From Pieris napi (Eukaryota > Arthropoda > Insecta > Lepidoptera > Pieridae), in NCBI RefSeq assembly GCF_905475465.1, contig NC_062254.1, positions 6,468,001 to 6,532,000 on the forward strand: DNA of 64,000 nt, in the 5' to 3' direction. The first letter of the stretch is position 1; every line of letters begins with the position of its first letter. Under the pieces are notes generated by a model. The model ran no database searches. It was not told the origin of the DNA and saw only the letters and a program-made list of their open reading frames with translations. A program made the position numbers and the translations under genes. Positions 24,293 to 34,900 of this stretch are shown here, piece after piece.

Positions 24293-25090
24293 CAACAAAG
24301 AGGGTTTATGACCGTCCACATCTGGTATTCGCGTAATCGCAGGGACCATTTGTGTCAGGTCGTAGGCTAAAGCAAAGTCGTGAAAGGATCTTCCCGCGTG
24401 ATCGGTAGTTTCAGAGCCGAGCCAATCGGCATGGTGGGCGTTAAAATCGCCAAGTATCACGATTTCAGCGGTAGGAACCCTTTCGAGCAGGGAATCTGTA
24501 GCCATTTGGATGTGCTCAATGAGTCGGTCAGTTTCGGTATTTCCGCTATGGGACCTATACAGGCATGCGTAGAATCGCGGATGGTCATCGCAGTCTACGC
24601 GCAGCCAGAGGTTAGATAGGTCCCTTCCTTCGAGCGTCCCGAGGCGACGAGAACAGATATCCTCTCTGACGTACACGCAAACTCCAGCCCGCGGCACAAA
24701 TGAATGTTCCAATTTGTACCCCGGGTAGGAGAGGTAGGAAGTATCAGCCGGGGAGGAAATCTGAGTCTCGGTAAGAAAGAGCAAGGCCGGCTTCGCAGTC
24801 TCTAAATGGTGGTGGACAGCGTTGATGTTGGAATTGAGCCCCCTAACATTTGTGAAGTCCACGGCGAGTGTGGACGGGGGTGCCTTTGTTAAATTGCTCC
24901 GTTTGCCCCGAGAACGATTACTGTTGTTTTTATCGAGCGCAGAATTGCCCCCCCCAGAATACGAAGGGCAGCCTGTGCGTCCACCACCGGGTGCTGTGTG
25001 TCCCGGTGTTGGACGCCCAGAGGGGGATTCTCCACCGCGAGCGCGTGTGGTACCCCCCTGGGGTAGTTTCTGTTTTTTCTGCACCTTCAT
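24215..25090 (-). pseudogene. LINE apurinic-type endonuclease domain
   Basis: The domain would nick the target DNA to prime reverse transcription. From about residue 75 the fold is recognisable: VDFTNVRGLNSN (the asparagine box), LLFLTETQISS with the catalytic glutamate, a YVREDI strand, then IVILGDFNAHHADW with the D-x-N pair, and DLLLTSHPENYQV near the end. The closing S-D-H motif is lost because the foldback begins there; the frame ends shortly after in sequence made by the inverted arm. The first ~70 residues are proline, glycine and arginine rich. No separate ORF1 is visible upstream. Confidence 0.88.
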
Positions 25091-25260
25091 ATTTCTTGTA
25101 GAGGGGGGGGGGAGGGGGATGGGCTCCGGGAGTCTCTCTCACCGCACGAAACGCGAGTACAATAGGGCGAACCTATTGCATCACTTCACGCCGGTTTTCT
25201 GAGAGACAGTGGTACTGCCTCGGTCGTGCCTGCCCATTTGGCTGAAGCCCGAAGGCAACA

Positions 25261-25300
25261 GCATGGCACTCCCACTAGGAGCATGGCACTCCCACTAGGA
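25261..25300. repeat. Perfect 20-bp tandem duplication at the LINE 5' edge
   Basis: GCATGGCACTCCCACTAGGA occurs twice, head to tail. It marks the right-hand boundary of the GC-rich element; AT-rich host DNA starts right after. It may be a small duplication formed on integration or part of the 5' leader. Confidence 0.9.
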
Positions 25301-27238
25301 TGATAAAGTTTTTGTTTCCGAGAAATCTGTGGACAAGAACACAAAATTTAGTATAAATGCTTAAATATATCGAGTTTCCTCAATGTCATAATCAAACAAC
25401 TTTATAGACCACAAGATACAATACAAGAAAATACGATACTCTTGAAATAGCCATATTGTTGACCATTGGAACAAAAAATGTACAAAAATATATGTTGATT
25501 ATTTATTTAGTCGTTTAAAAGCATTATTTATCCTTACATTTTCCATATAATTTAATAAAATATCACGTTTAAAATTTTAATTAAAAAACATCATGTGTTC
25601 CATACAAAAATTATGGATCAGTTAACCGAACATGCCAATTAATTATATCAATAGTTTATTTATTATTCTTATATTATTTCTCAATTGCATTTATGTACCG
25701 ATATCTCATATGATATTCACGTTGTAAACATTTGTATTTTTTTCGTTAGTCATTCGTAAGTCAACTTAGAGATCGTCTCTAAGTTTGGGCATTAAAGAGA
25801 ACACTTTCTAGAGAAAACAATTTTCCTCACAATTTCCTTAACTCATCAAAGTCAATGTAAGTTTACCTGCAGCTTGAATTACTGAAAAAACAGCGCACTC
25901 ACCTAACACGGTCCCGACTAACGATGTATAAAATTTCCATTGTCATCAATCTCTGACACCACGACGAGGATTCGCAAACTCCTCACTAATTGCAATTTGA
26001 ACAAAAAACTAAAAAAGCGTAGTCATCGCGCGCTGCAATTTTTACAGTCCGTGAAAAAGTAGCCAAGACTTCACGAAGCAAAGATAGTCTTATTCGAACT
26101 TAAATTAATTATAGAATATTATTTCACTTTAATTTATTTACAATAAACAAAGACAGTTTATGTTTTTAATATATCATATTATAATATATCGAATAAAGGG
26201 ACTGCTAATGCATGCATATTGATGATTAAAATGATTTCCTTAACCCAATTATTTTTTCCTAGAATAAAAAAATAAATACCTAATAATAAAGTACATATAA
26301 CCATTATCATCAACTGTAATACTTACAAGAATTAACATATCATTTGCTCAGTCCGTGCTAACATATTGTATAAACATACGGACATAGGGCTCTATTAAAA
26401 GTACTGTTATTCGGGCCATACTGATTCCCTTGGAAGAGCTTTGCCAGAGCAAATTAGTTTCCGTTAGGATACTGTATCTTCTAAATATAAATTTAAAAGC
26501 ACACAGAGCTCTCTCCTTCGATTTTAAGCTGCTTTTAAAAATAATAAGGGATGTTGTCGTTGGTCAGACCTTAAGGACTTCGCCAGACGCAATATGCACG
26601 CAGACTACATCCACAATAACTTAAGCTTAGCTTAACTTCAATGCTCACCGTGTACAATTTTTTTTTATCGTGACGAATGCACATGTTAAGAGTAGGGGTT
26701 AAGAGTGAAAGAATAGCATCAGCACCCAGCTCTGTGACTTTAGAACAATTAATATTAGTTACGTTACATATTATATATTTATGTTAATAATTAGAGGCGC
26801 AACCCAAATGTTAGCAATCATCTTACACTTTTAGCCAATAAATTGTTAAACGTTGGTTTAGTAATAAACGTGCCCTTTGACTTTTCATATACTAATAAAT
26901 ATTAATATAACATTCTCGTTTCCGATAATGTCCAATAGGTCAACTACACTTTTATTCTTTATATGTGACACTTAGAATTGAGAACCCATAAATAAGTCAC
27001 GTTAGTTTTTTACTTTTAACTTTTTTTTTACTGTCAAGTTAGTACTACTCAGGAATAATCTGTAGTTTGTCTTTGGTTTTTGAGTATCTTTGTGAGAAAA
27101 AAAACTCTTTTCTCTTTATAAATGATTATATATTTTATTAAATAATAATACGAGTCGGTTTTCAATATATTTTTCCATAAGCGATTTATTGCAGAATTCG
27201 TTTTCGCCTAACATTGTTACTCCAGTCAAATTACGAAA
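25301..27238. other. AT-rich DNA with a weak first-exon candidate
   Basis: No established gene. The only block of interest is at about 25903-26080 on the minus strand. The frame at 26430-26624 is not recognised. Confidence 0.4.
25903..25946 (-). CDS. Weak candidate first coding exon
   Basis: On the minus strand an ATG at 25946 (a second at 25940) opens MTMEILYIVSRDRV. The frame runs into TTAG|GTGAGTG, a near-consensus splice donor, at 25903/25902. An in-frame TGA lies upstream, so the ATG could be a true start. The ~130 bp upstream (to about 26080) is less AT-rich and could be a 5' UTR. There is no recognised domain or partner exon, and chance cannot be excluded. Confidence 0.22.
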
Positions 27239-28843
27239 TAAATAAACATGAGCGAACACAGTTTGGGGATTTTGAGGATCGATAGGGGGGTGTATTCTGA
27301 GCATAAATTCCAATTTGAGGGGTTGTACTGAGGTCAGCTCAAGGTCATTTCGATGGAAACGCGTTTAATTCGATATCTCGAGAATGGTTAGTGTTAGGCG
27401 AAAAATTGTAGAGACCTTTTCTTTTCCTAACTAAATTTACTAACTTTTTTATTAGAAACTTTTTTTTATAACATTAATATTTTTCAAGTTATTACTCCCG
27501 CAAGGCAGAAATTTTACTTTTTTTTTCAATTTTTCGTCGTTTTCTCCCCAACCATTTAATCTTATTAAATTTTACCGATCATGGAAGTGTAGATCTTTTA
27601 ATTATGAACAATTTTGTTCTTAAACTTTTTTCCGTAATGCCAATACCTTCGGAGTTATAGATTACTTTACCGAGCGAAATCCGCGCCACTGTCGCAATAT
27701 AAAAAGGTCAATCGATTAAACTATTTAAAAATTAGGTATTTAATTAAGGTAAATTTAAGTAAATTAACAATTAAAACTGTTTCACACATTTATTTATAGA
27801 AAAATAGGTTATAAAATTCGGAATATTAAGCACCCGAGGTCGATGGAAGTGATTCGTGAATATTCGTGGTCCTGACGGTATCGGGGCATACGTCGTCCTA
27901 AATTATCCGGAGCTGGTTTCAATGACATCGCTATCGGCTAATAATTACTGATTAATTATCATTATTAATCATATATTAAGATTAATAATTTACTGAGATC
28001 GATTGCGTGCAAATGCAAAACCAAATGCGGCAAAGCGTGCGAATGCAGAAAGGCCGGCCTCTTTTGCTCAGTGATTTGCACCAATTGCCAAGAGAACTAT
28101 TGTTCGAATGTCGCGAACGTTATCGACGATGATGATCTTGACGCAATGGACGAGGATGATGTATGCCCCGATACCGTCAGGACCACGAATATTTACGAAT
28201 CACTTCCATCGACCTCGGGTGCTTAATATTCCGAATTTTATAACCTATTTTTCTATCAATAAATGTGTGAAACAGTTTTAATTTTTAATTTACTTCTTAC
28301 CCAAATTAACCCAAGAATTAACCCAAGGATTTACCCATATAAAATACCTAATTTTTAAATAGCTTAATCGATTGACCTTTTTATATTGCGACAGTGGCGC
28401 GGATTTCGCTCGGTAAAGTAATCTATAACTCCGAAGGTATTGGCATTACGGAAAAAAGTTTAAGAACAAAATTGTTCATAATTAAAAGATCTACACTTCC
28501 ATGATCGGTAAAATTTAATAAAATTAAATGGTTGGGGAGAAAACGACGAAAAATTGAAAAAAAAGTAAAATTTCTGCCTTGCGGGAGTAATAACTTGAAA
28601 AATATTAATGTTATAAAAAAAAGTTTCTAATAAAAAAGTTAGTAAATTTAGTTAGGAAAAGAAAAGGTCTCTACAATTTTTCGCCTAACACTAACCATTC
28701 TCGAGATATCGAATTAAACGCGTTTCCATCGAAATGACCTTGAGCTGACCTCAGTACAACCCCTCAAATTGGAATTTATGCTCAGAATACACCCCCCTAT
28801 CGATCCTCAAAATCCCCAAACTGTGTTCGCTCATGTTTATTTA
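27239..28843. repeat. Large inverted repeat, about 1.6 kb, with coding core
   Basis: The left arm (27239-27893) is the near-identical reverse complement of the right arm (28157-28843). They pair over about 650 bp; identical runs include GAGCGAACACAGTTTGGGG, TTGCGGGAGTAATAACTTG (right-arm sense) and CACCCGAGGTCGATGGAAGT. The main difference is a patch near 27735-27770, where the right arm has about 35 extra bases holding a CCCAA-rich run (28299-28340). The 263-bp spacer holds the cysteine-rich frame at 27969-28226. Very long terminal repeats suggest a foldback-type or long-TIR DNA transposon, but no clear target duplication is seen at the arm ends. A transcript across it would form a long hairpin. 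Confidence 0.9.
27969..28226 (+). pseudogene. Cysteine-rich CXC-like protein, 3' end
   Basis: The frame is open from 27969 (no start codon of note) and ends at TAA 28224-28226. It includes ACKCKTKCGKACECRKAGLF and CSVICTNCQENYC, giving the spacing C-x-C-x3-C-x3-C-x-C-x6-C-x3-C-x2-C-x5-C. This resembles the zinc-binding CXC repeat of tesmin/TSO1-type proteins, also found at the C-termini of some transposon proteins. An acidic tail (DDDDLDAMDEDD) follows, then VCPDTVRTT and a serine-rich end encoded by the right arm. An ATCAATAAATG stretch (28256-28266) could act as poly(A) signal. The upstream exons or coding part are missing, so this is the tail of a larger gene caught between the arms. The family is inferred from cysteine spacing only. 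Confidence 0.5.
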
Positions 28844-29414
28844 ACCCGTTTTTAGCCATAATTTGACTGGACTATGTGTGAACAGAGGAAAATAGACTAC
28901 AATATATTGGTTTCACCTCGGTAACTGTCCATCCATGTGTCTATCAAAGCCGTGAAGTCTAAACTTTAGAAGCCTAGAGAGATTGTTTGCAAAACTATTG
29001 TGATACAAAGAGATTTTACACGAGTTTTAAAGGTTTTTTTACGAAACAACTTTTATTTGATGGACGATTTCACAGTTTTTTAATAACTCAAACTTAAATT
29101 TGTATTTCTTTCGTAAGCAAAAACTTAAAAGGAAAATGATGTTATATTATGCAGAATTTGTAGCTAATTACCTTATATCTTTCACTCACCCTTATAAACA
29201 TTATGATTGTATATTTTTCTGCGATGTTCTTTGGCATTTGCATTTTTTTATAATGCTAGTAATAGTTAATAAGTAAATTACTTACTTAAAGTAATGCCTA
29301 TTATTGTTAAAGAGCATAGCGTGATTACAAACATTTTGGAGTACCTATAGCCTTGTCTAGCCATCATAAGCTACTTAAAAAACTAATGACTTTGTTTAGT
29401 TCTTATTAGAATAA
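28844..29414. other. AT-rich DNA, no supported gene
   Basis: The 13-mer TAATTTGACTGGA at 28859-28871 is the complement of 27221-27233 just outside the left arm, so the inverted repeat may extend beyond the arm ends after a short gap. Nothing else is seen. Confidence 0.5.
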
Positions 29415-30490
29415 TCTATATATATATAAAAATGAAACCCGTTTTCCGTTGTCACGACATAACATGAAAACGGCTTGACCGATTTGTCTGATTTTTGAAG
29501 TGAAACTTCTTTATCGGGGTTGGAAAAAAATTTAGTGTAACATTTTTTCGTTACGCGTCACATTTTTCCGTTACGCGCCATCTTTTGAAGTGAAACTTCT
29601 TTATCGACGTATGGGAGAAATTTTGTAGCAGGTTACGCGCCATGTTGCTTTTTGAAGTCAAACTTCTTTATCGGCGTTGAAAAAAAATTTACACACATTT
29701 GTCACATTTTTCGGTTACGCGCCATCTTTTTCTTTTTTCCTACCACGGTTGATCCGAAGAGATTCGAAGCCATTAGTAACAAAAATATATAATAACGATA
29801 ACAATGATAGTAATACTAATAATTCTATTATTACAATTAATGAAATTCTGTAATAATCTAATAGTACTGCATAGTAGACAGTAGTACAGTAATAAGTTAA
29901 AATGAAATAATTGTATTTGTATTCATGTCTATGATAATAAAAGCCTTTTGTTAAACTTTATCTAATTTAACTTTATTTAACCAATTTCTGTAAAGTTGCA
30001 TATAGTAGATCATTTTTCGAAAAATAAGGTCATAAAGAAGTTTCACTTCTTACGTGTGTACACCTAGTACACGCACACATTTTTTAATATTAATTTTTTT
30101 GTTGTGTTTGTAATTGTCAGGAGAAGGTTCTTATAAAAGAAAAAAATTGCGCGGAAAATTAGAAAATTTAAGAATACTTAACCACTATACAATTCGAACT
30201 TTTTGATGTAACCTTATGGCGTTTGACATAACATTGACAGAATGCGTGCTGCAAATATCGTCAAAGAGGATGTAAGAAAAATGAATATCGTTTAAAATAA
30301 ATGCTTCGATCGGAGTTATTATATTGATAAAATAATAATATGCGAGCCAGAAAAACAAACAAAGAATGTTGTATAACATAAAGCATTAGAATAATAAACA
30401 CTTTGTTTCTGAAATATTTTTTAATTAATTATACCAATTTGAAATCAATATTCATAGTTAAGACAGGACAACGTCTGTCGGGTCCGCTAG
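29415..30490 (+). mobile_element. Helitron-like non-autonomous element 2
   Basis: The element begins with TCTATATATATATAAAAATG, preceded by A, and ends with a GACAG/CTGTC hairpin, a short spacer GGGTCCG and CTAG followed by T. A TC start, a CTRR end with a hairpin just upstream, A/T flanks and no target duplication are the Helitron signature. No Rep/helicase is encoded. The interior (about 29493-30086) carries members of the GAAGTGAAACTTC repeat family, three times in one orientation and once in the other, which may be a nested insertion. Confidence 0.75.
29493..30086 (+). repeat. Repeat family D, copy 1 (inside Helitron-like element)
   Basis: TTTTGAAGTGAAACTTCTTT occurs near 29493 and 29583, with a variant near 29652, each followed by ATCG and a short GTTGG-like word. 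This makes imperfect tandem units of about 70-90 bp with TTACGCGYCA words between. At 30034-30050 the complement AAGAAGTTTCACTTCTTA closes the segment, followed by GTGTGTACACCTAGTACACG. The same closing block occurs at 62204-62245, and a similar opening at 61793 and 44469. Confidence 0.65.
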
Positions 30491-31689
30491 TAATAGATAT
30501 AAAAGTTTATATTAGTATTTATTTCGTCTATAAGTTCATATGTATTTATTTCATCACACGAACACGAACATTTGGATTGCACATCTCTTTGACATAACGT
30601 TCAAAACACCTGATAATTCAAACAATAGTCGAAAAGAAAAACAAAACCTGGTAATATATTTACGGAGCAATGCAAATGGCAGTTAACTGCTCGCACAAAG
30701 GAAATGTCGCGGGAAAAAATAATATTACCCTGAATAATATCACAAACATATATGAGCTTAGTACGATGTTTACATTGTCACTCAAATGTTTCATTCAGGA
30801 ATATTTTATTAAGTTTATTATTTTATTAAATAGATATTATTTTAAAGTGAAATCTATAATAATGATGTGATTGGTCAGATATTTTCTTGAAATCGTGAGT
30901 ACAGAGTGAGTAAACAAGATAATTTTTCTAGTCTATTTTTACACAGAATTTAGTATTACACTTAAGTTAAATTATTATAAAAAATTGCGTTTCTACCTCA
31001 ATCGTGTCTTATCTGTAATAGTAGTGAGTTTTTTATTAAATCAATAATTCTTTCTCCAGAAATCGAATATAGAACAAGCACACCACGTAAATGTAACGTG
31101 GAAAATCGTCAGTCATTGTCTATAAATTCAATCTTACTACCTTTCTTATTTTATGTATATTTCAGGTAAAAATTCTATTATCTTAATTTAAATTTAATAT
31201 CCAACTTTTAATATATATGTAAACTAAATTAAAATAATGATCAACATAAAAAAATATGAAATATATTATTTTATTCTCCAGCTCTAAATTCTACCTACCT
31301 GGTCTTAGGTAGAAAAAAGGCTCAAGAGCTTTATAGTATAGCTTTTATTCATCCAAGGTAATTGAGTCCTATTAAGGGAAGGTCGCGGTAATCAACGTAC
31401 TTTTTCCATGGAACAAAAACTTCGCACCTGATCCAACGAATAAGAGGCAATGATGTAACACGTAGTCACGTAAATTGGCTAAGATGTATACTAATCCTGG
31501 GTTTTAAGCGTGTAACGTCTGGTGTAAGCGGATTTACTTTACTGTCAACATCGGCCTATGTTTTATAACAATGAATCGTTCTCTAACGTAAAGATTTTGT
31601 AATTTAAAGCTATGATTTAATTAAACTAATATTTTTTATGTAGGTATAAGCAACATAAAAAATGAAATAAAAAATGTTTTGGCATATCT
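30491..31689. other. AT-rich DNA, no supported gene
   Basis: Frames at 30403-30597 and 30670-30870 look like chance. Confidence 0.45.
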
Positions 31690-31960
31690 TTTCCTTGGCT
31701 TCACTGTGCGACTGTTATCCCTGAGGACGTAGGTTCGACCCCATCTGTGCACCACTACACTTTCTTTCTATGTGGGCATTTAACATTCGCTCGAACGGTG
31801 AAGGAAAACATCGTGAGGAAACCGACACGTCTTAAACCCAAAATCGACGGCGTGCGTCAGGCACAGGAGGTCGATCACCTACTTACCTATTGGATTAACA
31901 AATTATCATGAAACAAATAAAGAAATCTGAGGCCCAGACCTAAAATCTTCGTCTTAGGTC
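31690..31960 (+). mobile_element. tRNA-derived SINE, copy
   Basis: The head carries a B-box-like GGTTCGACCC (31732-31741) preceded by a tRNA-like arm, then CTATGTGGGCATTTAACATT, GAAGGAAAACATCGTGAGGA, GACGGCGTGCGTCAG and a GAGGCCCAGACCTAAAA end. The block order equals that of the SINE at 54911-55206. The A-box region is decayed. RNA polymerase III would start such elements; movement would use LINE enzymes. Confidence 0.8.
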
Positions 31961-34900
31961 AAGCGTTAGAACCCTGGCTGTGTGGTAGTGCATATCATGC
32001 GCAATGAACCCATGCTCGATGACTGAAAATAAACCCGCTGGTTTGCTTACTATGTTCATCATCATATGATATAATCATAAAACGAGCGCGTTTTGGGCTC
32101 AAAAAAGGGAATAATTTGTCAGGCACAGAAAAATGATCATTTATTAAGAAAAAAATAATAAATTATAGGAGAATGTGGTTGCCCCACACCCCATTGGAAA
32201 GTTACTAAATATTTTGTATGTAACGTGTTCCTTGAAAAAACCTTTAACGTACTTTTTGCAACTACATTAATAATATTAATGAACGCTAATGGAACCCCTT
32301 CATCATCAAAGCTGCGTTTAATATCGCCACATTTATTTCCAGATACGCCGTGTTGATACACTCAACAATAAATTTATTATATAAAAAATACACGTTTACT
32401 TAACCGTATACTATATAAATAATATTTACCCTATCCTATGTCTATTCCAGTCACAGGAATGAGGACACTATCTAGGGTCAAGGATTCCGCGTGAAAAAGG
32501 AAGGAAGAAAGTGAAAGGTTTCTGCCTTACACTGCCTGCCTGACACTGAATGATAGGAATATTGTCGTCTAACAACATGAAGGCATAGACAGACACTGAA
32601 TGTTGAAAAAGAAACAAACGAGAATCTGAAGAACAATTATTACTAGAACGAAGCACCTGAATTTTAACAAAAACAGAAAAATAATATCAAAAAATATTTG
32701 TTGCCTTCAGCCGTTTAATTTCGACATAAGTCTGCTTTTTAAAGGCTTCTTCTTGGTTCGAACTCCCAATCGGGCGAGCGTGTTTGTATTTATAGCATTC
32801 TAAATTTGTGATAAACAAGTTTCGTGACATTTCGTGTACGCTTTCAGCGACCTAACTCGAATCGACTAGAGAGTCAAACGGGAGTCATAGGAACGTGTGT
32901 CAAAGATTACTTTTATATTGTTGTTAAAGATCAAATGTTTAAAGTTATTATTAATTATTACTATCGACCATACCGAAATAGTCGTTATAGATCTGGCAAC
33001 ATTGCCAAACTAAATAAACCACTGTTAAATGTTTTGAACTAATAGGACTTTGATGTTATTAAACTATAATTACTATGGCAATTGACACTAACACCATTAA
33101 ATTACTTTTATATTGACTTTTATTTTTTTAGTATATGTACATCGGCAAGCCAGAAGTATTCTCGGTTTTAAACTGATTACACTTTGACGTTGTTAATTTA
33201 CGAACTGTGTGACATATAATGACAATCGGAGCAATATATGTATTTAGGATTTCAAAAGTATATATAATATATATATGAACCAGAACAATATACATAATAT
33301 TGTTTATATTGTTCTGGTTCAAACACATTAATAAGTTAGTTTCGCTCCAAAAACCAATAATACCACAGTTTCAGATTAAAGTAGATTCAACAAGTGTTTA
33401 GATTTAAAAATAGAATCAATCCAAAGGTATCTAAACTTTTTGTATTAATCAGTGTAAAACATGAATTATGGAACATATCGTTCGTACAAATGAAGATCCC
33501 GGCAATAAATATAACGATGAAATATTGGCGGTTAAGGTTGAAAGCAATTTGTAGGCGAAGGCTTGTATCTCGAGTTTGTAAGATCATGGGGTATTCGGAA
33601 ATTACCTACAACAGGTTTTTGTGTGATTTGTAGCGCCCCCGGGTCATGTTTGATGGTTGATGTGAACGTGCTTTGAGCGTATTTGAATCATAAGGAAAAT
33701 TTACGTTTTATTCTTTTTATAAATACGATTAACTGGCAACACTTGAAATATTTATTTTTTATTGCATAAATATATGAATATTTGCAAATTAATTTTCTAT
33801 AGCTGGCCAGATTCAAAAAGTATTGAATGTTCCATTCCTACCGCTTTCTAACTAACATTCAGTAAGAAGAATGCGGCGATTATGTGATTCTTCATTATAA
33901 ACTACGATTACTTATCGTATAGGATGACTTCGTAAATGCCGGGTCATACAGCTTTATTTTTCCATTTAATGTCTAATTCTTTAAAAAAAAAATTTTTTTG
34001 ATTTTACAAGATTTTGATTAAGATTATAGGAAACCCGAGATATCGTCACGTCGTTTTATAGGTTCGGAGGTCTAGGGTTATCTTTACACAAGTATGTAAC
34101 CATAATATATAATATGGCAATAATGTACACCAACAAGAACCTTAAGAGCCTTATTAAGGAATTTAGATGATAATACCCATAATAATAAAAGTTTCGATTT
34201 TTAAAGGTTTAGTAGGAATCTAAAAGAGAAGACGAAATATTGCGTTTTATCATAATTGGCAATACATACCGCATGTATACGCGCCTTAGGCAAGAGATAC
34301 AATTGACCGTCTTCTGTTTAACATCCTCATCGTTGGAGGTGTGCAAGGCAGTATTCAACTTTGTATTTACAAACAAGATATTAAGAGCAAAAATTCATTA
34401 CACATTCCAATCTCCGTAAGTTGTATTCCTTTTTTACATGAGTTTCTTTAAAAATGTTTTGGCAATCGTACTTTATCCCAGTCGTAATCCTTCTACCTAA
34501 CATCGTTCATTCGGCACCTATCGCCATATTAAGATAAGGAAAGGGATGTCGTAAACTTGAAAACAAGCGTTTTATTCCGTTGCCTTTTTAAGTCGCCTTC
34601 GGGCTTTTAGAAAACGCAGAAAACAGGACACACGATAAGAATGTCGTGAATGCTGCATACGATATAAAAACGTGAATAGTCTCGAGTATTTTGGAGAACT
34701 ATAAGGTACTTTTATATCACAACTAGCTATTTACATAGGTATGGCAATAGATGTTCTATCAGTCAACAGAAAAAAAAACGGTCTAAAAGCCTAGTATTTC
34801 AATAGACTGACTTGTTGTCAATCAAATTAAGACTTTAGTCTTAATTCAGCCTTGACGCAAAATCTATGTATAGCAGAGCTCTACTAACTACCTTCCTACT

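Larger units (their letters stand above)
22217..25300 (-). mobile_element. Non-LTR retrotransposon, Jockey/CR1-type, 3'-truncated (copy G)
   Basis: This is the longest coding element in the window. In element order (right to left) it has a GC-rich 5' leader (25100-25300), an apurinic-type endonuclease (24215-25090), a linker (23703-24164) and a reverse transcriptase (22119-23636). The match to the family stops at about 22217, after RRDVGSLCI, so the normal C-terminus and poly(A) are missing. Three lesions disable it: the foldback at 24186-24292, an in-frame TGA at 23703-23705, and the 3' loss. The base composition is far more GC-rich than the flanks, suggesting a fairly recent arrival. The clade within the Jockey/CR1 group is not settled by eye. 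Confidence 0.88.

Noticed and set aside
22519..25202. Plus-strand frames across the LINE block
   Set aside because: Shadows of the minus-strand endonuclease and reverse transcriptase.
27116..27313. 65-codon minus frame with IHPPIDPQNPQTVFAHVYL
   Set aside because: It crosses the left arm end of the large inverted repeat; the same words occur in the right arm, so the frame reflects the repeat, not a separate gene.
29493..29740. CRISPR-like array
   Set aside because: Only three imperfect units with similar, not unique, spacers in a eukaryotic transposon context.
32756..32767. GGTTCGAACTCC as tRNA T-arm
   Set aside because: No matching A-box, anticodon arm or acceptor stem around it.
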